Shown here: one piece after another, positions 1 through 7,779 of the stretch
Layout of the letters: each line of letters starts with the position of its first letter
Numbering within the stretch: the stretch's first letter is position 1
NCBI GenBank assembly: GCA_044349305.1
Contig: JBIKRF010000062.1
Coordinates: 1 to 13,811, forward strand
Source: CAIZGX01 sp044349305
Lineage (GTDB): Bacteria; Bacteroidota; Bacteroidia; Flavobacteriales_D; Sanyastnellaceae
Reading direction: 5' to 3'
DNA length: 13,811 nt
The notes under the pieces: model-generated
What the model saw: the letters and a program-made list of their open reading frames with translations, nothing else
Told to the model about the DNA's origin: nothing
The model's database searches: none
Made by a program: the position numbers and the translations under genes

Positions 1-1349
1 TTTTTATTCATGACATCGATGTATTCTTGGGCATTTTGTCCCGCCCATTTAGAAGAAAACCATAAGGAGTACTCTTTCGTTCCTGAACCGAAATAATTAG
101 GGACGATTAAAAGTGGTAAACCTTTCCTGTTTTTCTCAAGGTACTCATGTGCATTATTTCTAGATAATGCATGTTTCGAAAGACGGTCATTTATCGTGTA
201 TATATTTTTAAAAGCCAATAAAGGATACATGACAATCACACATATCATCAATGTTTTCTGCATTTTTTTCGTATGTGCAAAAAACAAAATAAGGAGATAA
301 ATACCCAGAATTCCTAATAGAATGGATGGTGTTAAATAGCGAATGGCAAAATGTTTTGACACCAAAATTATGTGTAAAATAAAAGTGCATAATAGGCCAA
401 CAAGGATTCTGCTGTGTTGATTTCGCTTTTTCCTATTGATTAATAAGAACACACAAATGACCAATAAAAAGCTGATGATGATAAAGGGTATTTCCGTGTT
501 TATTATTTTCCCGAGATTGCTTACAAACGAGGTGCCCGAAATAATCTTTTCCTCCCCTGTTCCATAATTCCCAGAGTGGAAGATCAAGCCTTTCACCCAA
601 CCAAAGAACCTGTCATACTGAATCGCCGCGGTGAAGGCAAACAAAGGACTAAGCAGACCAGTTGAAAGGATAAATACCAACTTTTGTTTTGCTTGAGGCA
701 AGATGAAAAGTGGCAAGATGACCAAGGGTAAAAAGGTGATTTTTGTGGCACAACCAAGCGCGGTGAAAAGTGAAAAGTATAACGCACTTTTCATTTCACC
801 CGAATTGTTTTCCCGATGGATATGGTTGAATAATACAGCCATATATAACAACATCAGTATAACGAGAAAATGATCAGGTGTGAATATCGTGGATGTCAAC
901 ATGATGTCCGCGGAAAAAAAGGGAGCAAGTTGAAACAAAACCGCAGTGAACGGACTATGGCTTACTTTATGCACCACGTGCCCAAGTATAAAAAGGGAAA
1001 GTGTGGTTAGGATCAATAGTACCAGTCTTAACGCATCGATGTATTTCTCTGGATTTGAAATAAAATCTTCTTTTAAAGAATCATTAGATGAAACAAAACA
1101 GGTGACTTTGGCTGTAATTGCTCCTAAAACATACAATGGAGTGCCCGGACTTTCTATGCTCTGTATATTTAGATTTCCTTCTGCTAGGTTAACGGAACTT
1201 ATTAAATGAATGTACTCTGGATCAACCGTTTGTAAAAATGCATTTGGCGATTTATGTGTAGTGTGAATACAGAAGAATGCATAAATAATTGGTAAAACGA
1301 AAAGGACTAAGTGTTTCTTTAAAACAGTTTTAACCATTCCTGTATTCAT
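1..1349 (-). CDS. GT-C-like polytopic membrane protein (3' end beyond window)
   Basis: One open frame runs without a stop from the ATG at 1349 to the left window edge, giving 449 visible residues with the C-terminus missing. I count about ten hydrophobic segments, near residues 11-30, 105-125, 132-150, 155-176, 186-218, 223-243, 286-304, 314-331, 338-358 and 365-381. The first extracytoplasmic loop carries an acidic DPEY motif (D43, E45) and then SPGTPLY (67-73). A basic RYLTPS stretch lies at 337-342. This arrangement resembles GT39/ArnT-type GT-C glycosyltransferases, which move sugars or lipids from polyprenyl carriers outside the inner membrane; that function is inferred from layout only. 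An in-frame ATG four codons downstream is an alternative start. A plausible promoter lies directly upstream, so the gene is probably transcribed separately from the small gene before it. I am confident that it is a gene, and less so about its function. Confidence 0.82.
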   Translation of the reverse strand, partial: MNTGMVKTVLKKHLVLFVLPIIYAFFCIHTTHKSPNAFLQTVDPEYIHLISSVNLAEGNLNIQSIESPGTPLYVLGAITAKVTCFVSSNDSLKEDFISNPEKYIDALRLVLLILTTLSLFILGHVVHKVSHSPFTAVLFQLAPFFSADIMLTSTIFTPDHFLVILMLLYMAVLFNHIHRENNSGEMKSALYFSLFTALGCATKITFLPLVILPLFILPQAKQKLVFILSTGLLSPLFAFTAAIQYDRFFGWVKGLIFHSGNYGTGEEKIISGTSFVSNLGKIINTEIPFIIISFLLVICVFLLINRKKRNQHSRILVGLLCTFILHIILVSKHFAIRYLTPSILLGILGIYLLILFFAHTKKMQKTLMICVIVMYPLLAFKNIYTINDRLSKHALSRNNAHEYLEKNRKGLPLLIVPNYFGSGTKEYSLWFSSKWAGQNAQEYIDVMNK

Positions 1350-1602
1350 TGAGATTTAGGTCTAAATGTAACATTAATACATGAAAATCCCAAGTAACAT
1401 GAATCCTTATTGTCTGTACACTTCATGCTGAAGTATTACAGATTTGAAACATCTCCCTGCTCCCTTCTGAAGTTTAAACGGAGGTTTTGTTGCAATAAAC
1501 GGAAATCGGCACTGAAATACCATCACCCACAAGGATCGGGAACTCGCGCAGGCTTTGGATACGATCGAAGTGAACGGAGCGTTCTAGGGAATTTCCTTGG
1601 AT
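1350..1602. other. Intergenic region with several short inverted repeats
   Basis: This 253-bp gap between the small gene and the GT-C-like gene has no convincing coding frame. It contains three short inverted repeats: a 6-bp stem at 1420-1434 (ACTTCA, loop TGC, TGAAGT), a 5-bp stem at 1572-1584 (GAACG, loop GAG, CGTTC), and a longer-range GATCG/CGATC pair at 1534-1538 and 1562-1566. None is followed by a T-run on either strand, so I do not call a terminator. The stretch from about 1530 to 1585 is richer in G+C than its surroundings and could be a dispersed intergenic repeat, which I cannot test here. Confidence 0.5.
1363..1393 (-). promoter_or_regulatory. Possible Bacteroidota-type promoter for the GT-C-like gene
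   Basis: Read on the minus strand, a TTG (1391-1393) is followed after 20 nt by TACATTTA (1363-1370). The latter matches TAnnTTTG at all but the last position. The implied transcription start is only a few bases before the ATG at 1349. The spacing fits the -33/-7 layout known for Bacteroidota, but single AT-rich matches of this quality occur by chance. Confidence 0.35.
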
Positions 1603-1782
1603 TTAACTTATAAACTTAAATACTTTTGGTAAAACACCTCCTTGGCTTATGGACCCTGGATTAGGTGGTGGTTCTGATGCCATAAGCAAGGACATCTCCG
1701 TGTCTAATTCTACCTTTTCTATTTGCGGAGCGTTGTATGCACGCTTTTTCTGTGCTTGTCCTTTGATTTCTGTGGTTTTCAT
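1603..1782 (-). CDS. Small 59-residue protein downstream of the giant secreted protein
   Basis: The ATG at 1782 opens a 59-codon frame ending in TAA at 1603-1605. It begins 13 nt after the stop of the giant gene and is preceded by AAAGGAA, a plausible ribosome binding site, so co-transcription and perhaps translational coupling are likely. The protein has a basic N-terminus (MKTTEIKGQAQKKR), then YNAPQIEKVELDTEMSLLMA (residues 16-35), a proline-rich stretch SEPPPNPG (36-43) and a hydrophobic/basic tail ending KVFKFIS. There is no signal peptide and no membrane segment. From memory, short Bacteroidota proteins of the form K-x-Y-x-x-P-x-I-E-x-V-x-L-(D/E) followed by an SLL/MxS turn are common and uncharacterised; I could not verify this by search. 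Function is unknown. Its length, start context and composition argue for a real gene. Confidence 0.72.
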   Translation of the reverse strand: MKTTEIKGQAQKKRAYNAPQIEKVELDTEMSLLMASEPPPNPGSISQGGVLPKVFKFIS

Positions 1783-1790
1783 TGCTTGGA

Positions 1791-1797
1791 TTCCTTT
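1791..1797 (-). promoter_or_regulatory. Ribosome binding site of the 59-residue gene
   Basis: The minus strand reads AAAGGAA here, overlapping the last two bases of the giant gene's stop codon, with the AGG core 10 nt before the ATG at 1782. Most other starts in this window lack any purine-rich box of this kind, so it supports the small frame being translated. Confidence 0.5.
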
Positions 1798-4700
1798 ATT
1801 CCTGAATAAATACTTTCTTCTTCTCGATGAGCGTGCCGCTTTGTACGGTGAGGTAGTAGATTCCGGATGGAACGTCTAGCTCGATTGCTGTGATGATTCC
1901 TTCTAATTGTCCGGAGTACACTGCTTTTCCATTCATGTCCGTGACAAAAACGGTTCCTTCTACTTTTTGGTCTTCAGGTCGATTCAAGGTGATTTCTATA
2001 TTTCCTCTATCGTCGTTGAAGATCTCTACATCGCCGCCTTCTGTGTAGCTGCCTTCTTCTGCTACCCAACTGTTACTCGGGCCTTGTGTCGTAAGCTCTG
2101 CATCTGGTAAGATGAAGTGCAGAACAAAACGGTTTTGAAGCAAGCCGCTGTTGGCATAGAAGCTATAGTTCTCCATCAAGGTGAAGTCTTGAATCGTTCC
2201 TTCTTGTTTGTCTTCGAGCAAGATGAGTCCGTCTTCTACCTGGTATTCGGATAACTGTAACGTGTAGCTCTTCGTCTCTGGTAACTCCAAATAAAGTGGA
2301 ACAGATACTTTCTTCTTGTTGTTCTTAAGTCCGTTCATCACCAACTTTCTGTTCGATGACATGGTATACACTTGAACCGTGCCGCTTGCCGCCATCTTCT
2401 CAGAATCGTATTGATCCACTTCGTTGCTCATGTCGCTGTTCAAGTAGACCAATAGTTGGTCGAAATTGTTGCCATCGACCAAATTTACGCGGGCCAAGGT
2501 TGGGAACACCGTACTGCTTTTCAAGCCTACATTGCCAGTTTGATGAGAGAGCATGCCGCGTGTCATTCCAAGAGATCCTGTTGCTGCTGCTGTCCCTACG
2601 CGAACCCAAATCGATTGCAAAGGTGCAATGTAGCGGAGTTGTTGAGTAGTTGCGGTAACACTCGAAGTATTGGTCGATAGATTCGTTTCTGAATTATAAC
2701 TAATCAAGGCACTGATGTTGCTGTTCGTTGTGTTATTGGTACGAATGTAGAACGTGGGTTCAATGTTTGTCTTTGTTACAGAATTCCAATCTAGGTAGGC
2801 CATGTATGGATTGGACACCAAGTGATAACCTGCTGAGGTTCCTGCGGTGCGTGTTAGGTTTGTTAAGCTTAAGTCGCCACCATATAAGCCATTCGCTCCT
2901 GCCGCACTAAAAGTAAGGGTGTCGTTTGTCGTTCTGCGGTGCACATAGCCAGTTCCTGCCGACAATAAGGTACTTCCTGAAGTTAATTCTGTGTAAGACT
3001 TCGTCGACTCGGCATACGACCAAACACGGTTCGTAGTCGCACCTGATGTGCCATAACTGCTTCGCGCTACACTCACCATTGGAACGCCCATGTACCAGAA
3101 GCGTCCGCTAGTTGTGGTCCATGTTGGACTGTTATCGCTAAGTGCTTTTTCTACATTAAACGTTCCAGTTCCTGAGATACTTGTACCGCTTGTAGCTTGA
3201 ACGAACGAAGCTCCGCTTTTCATCGTGAAGGTTCCGTTGTTGGTCAGCGCACCACTAAGGGTCAACTGTTGGGTTGGATTTAGTTTATAGCCGCCAGCAC
3301 TAATCGTCATTGCTGCAAACGAAAGTGACGTTGGCGTTGGCAAGGTTAAGGTTCCAGCACCGTCCTTCACGAAATTAAGACCCGTGCCTGAAATAGCACC
3401 GGTATAGTTTGTGTTTGAACTTAGGTTCATGGTGAGTGTGCGTCCATCGGCAACGGTTAATGTCGATGCGCCAGAAAGCGTTGTTCCATTCAAGGAAAGG
3501 TCCCCTGTGCCTGTATTTGTTGTTGTTAAGGCATTATTCAAGGTAATTGTTCCGCCGTATAGTGTAATCTGGCCTGCCGCTGTTGTTGCACTGGATACCG
3601 TTATATTCGCTGTATTACCAAGCTTGCCAATGATAAGTCCACCTATGCTGCTGGAAACCGTGAAGCCTGCAATGGGGTAAGTAACCGCTGAGGTAAAACT
3701 GTTGGAATTGGGCTGCACAACAAGAATACCTGCACCGGAATAGCCGCTGCTGCTGGTGGCGGGCACATCCCTTTGCAGAATTAAACGTCCCGCATTGACA
3801 GTGGTTGCGCCTGTATAGGTGTTTAGCCCGGTCAATGTGGTGGCACTATTACCGGATTTTGTAACCGCACCGGTGCCGCTGATGATCCCTGTATATGCAG
3901 AAGAATCGCTGCGGTTGAAAGAAACGGTACCATAATTGATGATATTGCCTGTCATGGAACCGGCGGTGCTGCCTGAACCGATGTTCAGGGTTTTGTTCAA
4001 GTCCACGGTAGTGTTGCCGGTATAGGTATTGGCTCCGGTCATGGTGATTTCGGCACCTACCTGCAATACTTCTTCGGTTCCACCCATATCATTGGAAACG
4101 GTAAGTGCTGTAGTTCGGTTAAAAATTACAAGTCCGTTGTTTACAATGGTACTGCCTGAAGGAAAACTGGTGCTGGCATCGGTAATTTCCTGGGTGCCGC
4201 GGGATGTGTAGCTATAGGTATTGGGACTTGTTACACTCGTCACGGTGTTGCTGAGTGTAGTAGTGCCCGAATAGGTAAGTGATCCGGTGAAATTCACTTT
4301 ACCGGACATGTAAACATTGGAAATTCCATACCCACCTGCAGGGGCAGAAGTAGCCAAGCCCATCAATGTACTTCCGGACGACATGTCTGCACCCAGATGA
4401 TTTCCGGTTCTGTATGCTGCTCCACTGTAAATGGAGGTGTTTCCTCTTATTTGAACATTGGCTCCGGATTGGGAAAGTGCAGCAAACACGCACTTTGTAT
4501 AAACTCCATCGTATTGTTGAAATTGTAATGTTGCCGTGTTCGCTGAGGCATTATAGGATTTTACATAAACTCCGGCTACTCGGGTTAGACCAGATGCCAC
4601 ATTCGCACCGTCTTGCAAACCACCTGTAATCCTTGTCAATACCTCCAGAACACTGGCACTGGAAACCATGGTAGTTGCGGTGCTTGTAAGGAAAGAATTG

Positions 4701-7700
4701 TAATAAGCACCTGACATACCCTTAATTTCAACGCCTCCCGCACCGGAAATCGGGGCGGCAAATGTTACATTTTCGTTGGGCGCCAAAATCAATTTGCTGC
4801 CGGAAGCAACGGTTACTGCACTGGTGCTGTTGATGGTACCGCTGGATGCCTGGCTCACCGAACCCCCTGTCCCCACCTGCAAATCACCTGCTGAAATGGT
4901 AGTTGAACCGTTATAGGTATGGTCTTTGGTTAGGGTAAGCGTTCCGGCACCCAATTTAGTCAATCCACTGCCGGTGCCGCTGATGATACCCTCGTAGGTT
5001 GAGGCAGTACCAACATTAATAGTAGCCGTGCGGCCTGCTGCCAGAGAAATATTTCCTGTACCGGATAGCGTTGTTCCATTCAATAAAATATTACCAGTTG
5101 TAGCATTGGTTGTTGTGATGCCGGCATTTAAGGCAATAGTACCTCCATAAATATTAATAGGCCCGGCAATGGACTGGGCTGAAGAAACCGTAATGTTCGC
5201 AGTATTGGTGGACTTACCCAAGGTCAATCCGGTTATTGTGTTGGCAATGCTTAAATCGGTTACGGGGTAGGTAAGAGCACTGGCAAAACTGTTACTTGAT
5301 GGCTCAATCGTGACGGTTCCGCTGGTATTGACCGCTATGCCACCTGCTGCAAGCGCAATATTGTCTGCAGTAAGGACCACATTGCTACTGGAGCTTAAAA
5401 TACTTCCACCTTGCCCAATGTTTATTTTGGAAGGGCCTGAAGTGAGGCCAGTTAAATCTATTGCTGTTGCCACCTGCACCGCTTTCGTATTTCCATTTAA
5501 AGAGATATTTCCCGAATTGGCAAATACATTCAGGATGCCGTGATAAAAATTTCCGGCTACGATGCTTCTGCCGGTGCCTAAGGCGTTTCCATTCATGACA
5601 ATGTTGCCGCCTCCGGAAGCCGTGATATTCACAGTACCACTAAGGCCAATGGCATCTTCAGTACCTCTTCCTACACCAGTAATCGTAATCGCATCGCCTG
5701 AAGTTGAAGATGATGAGATATTCACTGTTGAGAAAATATTCTTATCGTGCAAACCAAACAAAATTCCATTGCGGTTTCCTGGGCCAGTGCTGATTACCTG
5801 ACCATCCATTTCAATTTTGCCACTTCCGGCATTGATCGTAATGGTATTACCATAAGTAATAATTGCTGCAAATCCTGATGCCCCCGCATCCCCTGAAATT
5901 TTTATATTTCCTCCAAAAGATGTTATTGAATTTTGTTCTAAATAGATACCTGCGTCTGCGGCACTACCTGAAGGAGGGGTGAAAGAAGTACCAGGAACTG
6001 CGTAACCCGAACCTACCGCCAATCCATTCCAGGTTGTTCCGTTGCTGCCACCTCCAAGCCAAACATGCCCGCCTGCTACAGTATTGCTGCCGGTAACAAT
6101 AGAAGATGCATTTCTCAGTGCAATGGATCCATTGCTACTAGCATTGTCGCTATTGGCCCAAAGTATGACGGAAGCACCGCTGGTGGTAATGCTTTTGCTT
6201 GCAGCCAGAATAATATCGGCTGATGATTTGATTAAAACATTTCCAGAGGAAGCGCCTGCTGATGTATTTAAATTTTCATTAATGTTGATATTACCTCCAT
6301 ATATGGTGATGGACCCCGCAGGAGATAAGACATTCGCAAAGGTCAGATTGGTGGTATTGGTACTTTTACCAAACGTGAAACTAGAAAGTGTAGTTCCAAA
6401 ATTCCAGTCGTTGTCATAGGTAAGTGTACCACCTGGATCATTGGCGCGCATGTATGTAAATGCGGTGCCTGTTGGCTGAATGGTTAGGGTGCCTGTAGTT
6501 TGAACAGCTATAGAACCTGCGCTTGAATGTAAATATCGTTGATAAATGGAATTTCCTTCAATTAGAATATTCCCCGTGTATGAATTTGTCCCATCAAAAC
6601 CTACTCTAATTGAATTTGATTCATTTATCGGATTAAAACGAATAGAATTGCAATAGTGTCCTGAGGTTTCAAGTGTATTGGTTCCCCTAATTGTTATATT
6701 TCCGGAACGCGATATAATTTCTGTAGCTCCTCCAATTCCTAACCCTTCTTTATCATTAACAGTTGCCGTAAAGTATGCATTTCCTTCTATTTGTATATTT
6801 CCCGAAGTCGAAGAAATTATTGTTTTTATAGTCGATGACAAACCAGTAATAACTGCTCCAAATCGGTTACCATTATCGTTTGGGTCAGCATCATAACCTT
6901 TTCCACTTATAGTTATTGATCCCGTTGTGGTGGTAATCGATGTTGCTGTTGTTGTTGTTGATTCTATGCGGGTACCATTACCAACATGATATCTACCCCT
7001 TAATTCTCCGTTGATTTCAATATTGCCACTTACACTTGAAATATCTGAGTTTACCATACGAACACCATAATTTACTCCGCTGTTTGCAGAAGAATTATGA
7101 GAAAGACCGGCTAAATATACATTCCCGCCATTTGTGTTTAATGTGGAGTTTTCAATCCATAATCCGGGCTCATCGTCAGACCAGGTTCTTGCGAAATGAT
7201 GGCCTACGGTCAGACCATTCCAGGTAACATCTACAGAACCGCCACCAATCCATAGGTGACCGCCATTCGTGTTGATTGTGTTATTTTGTCTAATGGAGAT
7301 ACGACCATTATCTGGTGAAACACCACCTGAGTTGGCAGCTCTTAAAACCACATTCAACGCACCGCTACCAGTGGCTGTTATTGACTGGTTGGGCGTTGTT
7401 ATAAAAATGTCATTGGCAATTAAAAAAGTTAATGTTCTTGTTGCCGAACCAGTGTATGTTATAGTTGCATCGATGGAGCATTGTCTGGCTACGCCACTTT
7501 GAAATGGCAGAACCACCGTGAGGTTTCCAACGCTGTTCAGGTGGTTAGAAATTACATTCGGGTGGATATTGGCCGACCCGGAAGCAGCTACATTCAGTGT
7601 ATTTCCGGTGATGCTCCAGTTGGTTCCGGAGGTAGGACCAACATCACCTCCTGATGATATGGTTAAGTTTTGAGCGTAAACCCCAAATGAACAAACGAAA

Positions 7701-7732
7701 ACAAGCAAAAGATAAAAGAAACGATGTAACAT
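1796..7732 (-). CDS. Giant secreted beta-repeat (adhesin-like) protein with T9SS sorting domain
   Basis: The protein has 1978 residues. A signal peptide covers residues 1-20, with likely cleavage after VYA. Residues 21 to about 800 are G/N/S/T-rich strands of the GNIxIxG type, as in filamentous-haemagglutinin-like beta-helices. PATR-like motifs (GTG, then KxGAGTLTL, then TYxGxTTxxAGxL) occur at about 919-953 and 1286-1319, with degenerate copies at 1222-1251 and 1449-1484. Residues about 1540-1730 (FWYMGVP, YHLVSNPYMAYLDW, YIAPLQSIWVRV) resemble the globular region that often precedes the tail in T9SS cargo. Residues about 1900-1978 look like a type A T9SS sorting domain, with the DMNGKAVYSG, SGIYYLTVQ and KKVFIQE signatures. 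Expected fate: Sec export, T9SS secretion, tail cleavage and anchoring at the cell surface. Adhesion is inferred from family style; no enzymatic domain is visible. The gene follows its probable regulator and precedes a 59-residue gene. Confidence 0.9.
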   Translation of the reverse strand: MLHRFFYLLLVFVCSFGVYAQNLTISSGGDVGPTSGTNWSITGNTLNVAASGSANIHPNVISNHLNSVGNLTVVLPFQSGVARQCSIDATITYTGSATRTLTFLIANDIFITTPNQSITATGSGALNVVLRAANSGGVSPDNGRISIRQNNTINTNGGHLWIGGGSVDVTWNGLTVGHHFARTWSDDEPGLWIENSTLNTNGGNVYLAGLSHNSSANSGVNYGVRMVNSDISSVSGNIEINGELRGRYHVGNGTRIESTTTTATSITTTTGSITISGKGYDADPNDNGNRFGAVITGLSSTIKTIISSTSGNIQIEGNAYFTATVNDKEGLGIGGATEIISRSGNITIRGTNTLETSGHYCNSIRFNPINESNSIRVGFDGTNSYTGNILIEGNSIYQRYLHSSAGSIAVQTTGTLTIQPTGTAFTYMRANDPGGTLTYDNDWNFGTTLSSFTFGKSTNTTNLTFANVLSPAGSITIYGGNININENLNTSAGASSGNVLIKSSADIILAASKSITTSGASVILWANSDNASSNGSIALRNASSIVTGSNTVAGGHVWLGGGSNGTTWNGLAVGSGYAVPGTSFTPPSGSAADAGIYLEQNSITSFGGNIKISGDAGASGFAAIITYGNTITINAGSGKIEMDGQVISTGPGNRNGILFGLHDKNIFSTVNISSSSTSGDAITITGVGRGTEDAIGLSGTVNITASGGGNIVMNGNALGTGRSIVAGNFYHGILNVFANSGNISLNGNTKAVQVATAIDLTGLTSGPSKINIGQGGSILSSSSNVVLTADNIALAAGGIAVNTSGTVTIEPSSNSFASALTYPVTDLSIANTITGLTLGKSTNTANITVSSAQSIAGPINIYGGTIALNAGITTTNATTGNILLNGTTLSGTGNISLAAGRTATINVGTASTYEGIISGTGSGLTKLGAGTLTLTKDHTYNGSTTISAGDLQVGTGGSVSQASSGTINSTSAVTVASGSKLILAPNENVTFAAPISGAGGVEIKGMSGAYYNSFLTSTATTMVSSASVLEVLTRITGGLQDGANVASGLTRVAGVYVKSYNASANTATLQFQQYDGVYTKCVFAALSQSGANVQIRGNTSIYSGAAYRTGNHLGADMSSGSTLMGLATSAPAGGYGISNVYMSGKVNFTGSLTYSGTTTLSNTVTSVTSPNTYSYTSRGTQEITDASTSFPSGSTIVNNGLVIFNRTTALTVSNDMGGTEEVLQVGAEITMTGANTYTGNTTVDLNKTLNIGSGSTAGSMTGNIINYGTVSFNRSDSSAYTGIISGTGAVTKSGNSATTLTGLNTYTGATTVNAGRLILQRDVPATSSSGYSGAGILVVQPNSNSFTSAVTYPIAGFTVSSSIGGLIIGKLGNTANITVSSATTAAGQITLYGGTITLNNALTTTNTGTGDLSLNGTTLSGASTLTVADGRTLTMNLSSNTNYTGAISGTGLNFVKDGAGTLTLPTPTSLSFAAMTISAGGYKLNPTQQLTLSGALTNNGTFTMKSGASFVQATSGTSISGTGTFNVEKALSDNSPTWTTTSGRFWYMGVPMVSVARSSYGTSGATTNRVWSYAESTKSYTELTSGSTLLSAGTGYVHRRTTNDTLTFSAAGANGLYGGDLSLTNLTRTAGTSAGYHLVSNPYMAYLDWNSVTKTNIEPTFYIRTNNTTNSNISALISYNSETNLSTNTSSVTATTQQLRYIAPLQSIWVRVGTAAATGSLGMTRGMLSHQTGNVGLKSSTVFPTLARVNLVDGNNFDQLLVYLNSDMSNEVDQYDSEKMAASGTVQVYTMSSNRKLVMNGLKNNKKKVSVPLYLELPETKSYTLQLSEYQVEDGLILLEDKQEGTIQDFTLMENYSFYANSGLLQNRFVLHFILPDAELTTQGPSNSWVAEEGSYTEGGDVEIFNDDRGNIEITLNRPEDQKVEGTVFVTDMNGKAVYSGQLEGIITAIELDVPSGIYYLTVQSGTLIEKKKVFIQE
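3341..3730 (-). repeat. Internal repeat module, copy C (residues 1335-1464)
   Basis: This is the third copy of a module in the giant protein. It aligns without gaps to copy B over 130 residues, exactly 530 residues downstream, with about 55% identity by hand count. Shared landmarks are NTANITVSSA, LNGTTLSG and GAGTLTL. Confidence 0.85.
4931..5320 (-). repeat. Internal repeat module, copy B (residues 805-934)
   Basis: This is the second copy of the module, beginning GTVTIEP and containing GKSTNTANITVSSA and IYGGTIALN. It runs on into the best PATR-like motif of the protein (919-953). Confidence 0.85.
6011..6073 (-). repeat. Second copy of the GGH-W-GGG motif block (residues 554-574)
   Basis: The block GGHVWLGGG followed by TTWNGLAVG matches residues 157-177 (7202-7264). 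Both copies are followed about 20-30 residues later by a second similar stretch (GLWIENSTLNTNGGN and GIYLEQNSITSFGGN). The pair lies 397 residues apart, close to the 391-residue offset of modules A and B, so a unit of about 395 residues seems to have been duplicated. Confidence 0.75.
6233..6493 (-). repeat. Internal repeat module, copy A (residues 414-500)
   Basis: This is the first and most divergent copy. GTLTIQP, FGKSTNTTNLTF and AGSITIYGG match copies B and C in the same order, after a short insertion. It lacks the trailing PATR-like part seen in B and C. Confidence 0.7.
7202..7264 (-). repeat. First copy of the GGH-W-GGG motif block (residues 157-177)
   Basis: The block GGHLWIGGG followed by VTWNGLTVG is the partner of the block at 6011-6073. 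Together with modules A and B it marks the two halves of a large internal duplication in the N-terminal part of the giant protein. Confidence 0.75.
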
Positions 7733-7735
7733 AAG

Positions 7736-7748
7736 CCTAAAAATTAGG
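7736..7748. repeat. Short inverted repeat in the giant gene's leader
   Basis: CCTAA and TTAGG flank a 3-base loop between the -7 box and the ATG at 7732. If transcription starts near 7745, most of this stem would lie in the very short 5' leader. It is only 5 bp and AT-rich, so its importance is doubtful. Confidence 0.25.
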
Positions 7749-7751
7749 ATA

Positions 7752-7759
7752 CAAAGATA
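7752..7759 (-). promoter_or_regulatory. Promoter -7 box of the giant secreted-protein gene
   Basis: The minus strand reads TATCTTTG, a perfect match to the Bacteroidota consensus TAnnTTTG, 20 nt before the ATG at 7732. I find no good TTG about 20 nt further upstream, so the -33 element is weak or absent. That would fit a promoter needing an activator. Confidence 0.6.
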
Positions 7760-7779
7760 CCGACGTTGAAAAATACCAC

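Noticed and set aside
208..787. Two minus-strand frames at 208-390 and 593-787
   Set aside because: Both are other-frame shadows of the continuous GT-C-like reading frame, which covers 1-1349 without a stop and gives a coherent polytopic membrane protein.
1410..1613. 67-codon plus-strand frame
   Set aside because: It covers the intergenic inverted repeats and overlaps the end of the small minus-strand gene. It has no ribosome binding site, no recognisable motif and a composition (R/S/F/C-rich) unlike a real protein.
6042..6419. 125-codon plus-strand frame opposite the giant gene
   Set aside because: It lies wholly inside the giant gene. Its low-complexity V/L/P/A content is what the complement of G/S/T/N-rich beta-repeat codons produces. 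The other plus-strand frames between 1900 and 7500 are rejected for the same reason.
6942..6960. GTT trinucleotide run as a phase-variation tract
   Set aside because: The unit is three bases, so slippage would only add or remove threonines and could not switch the gene off. The run is short and interrupted by GCT.
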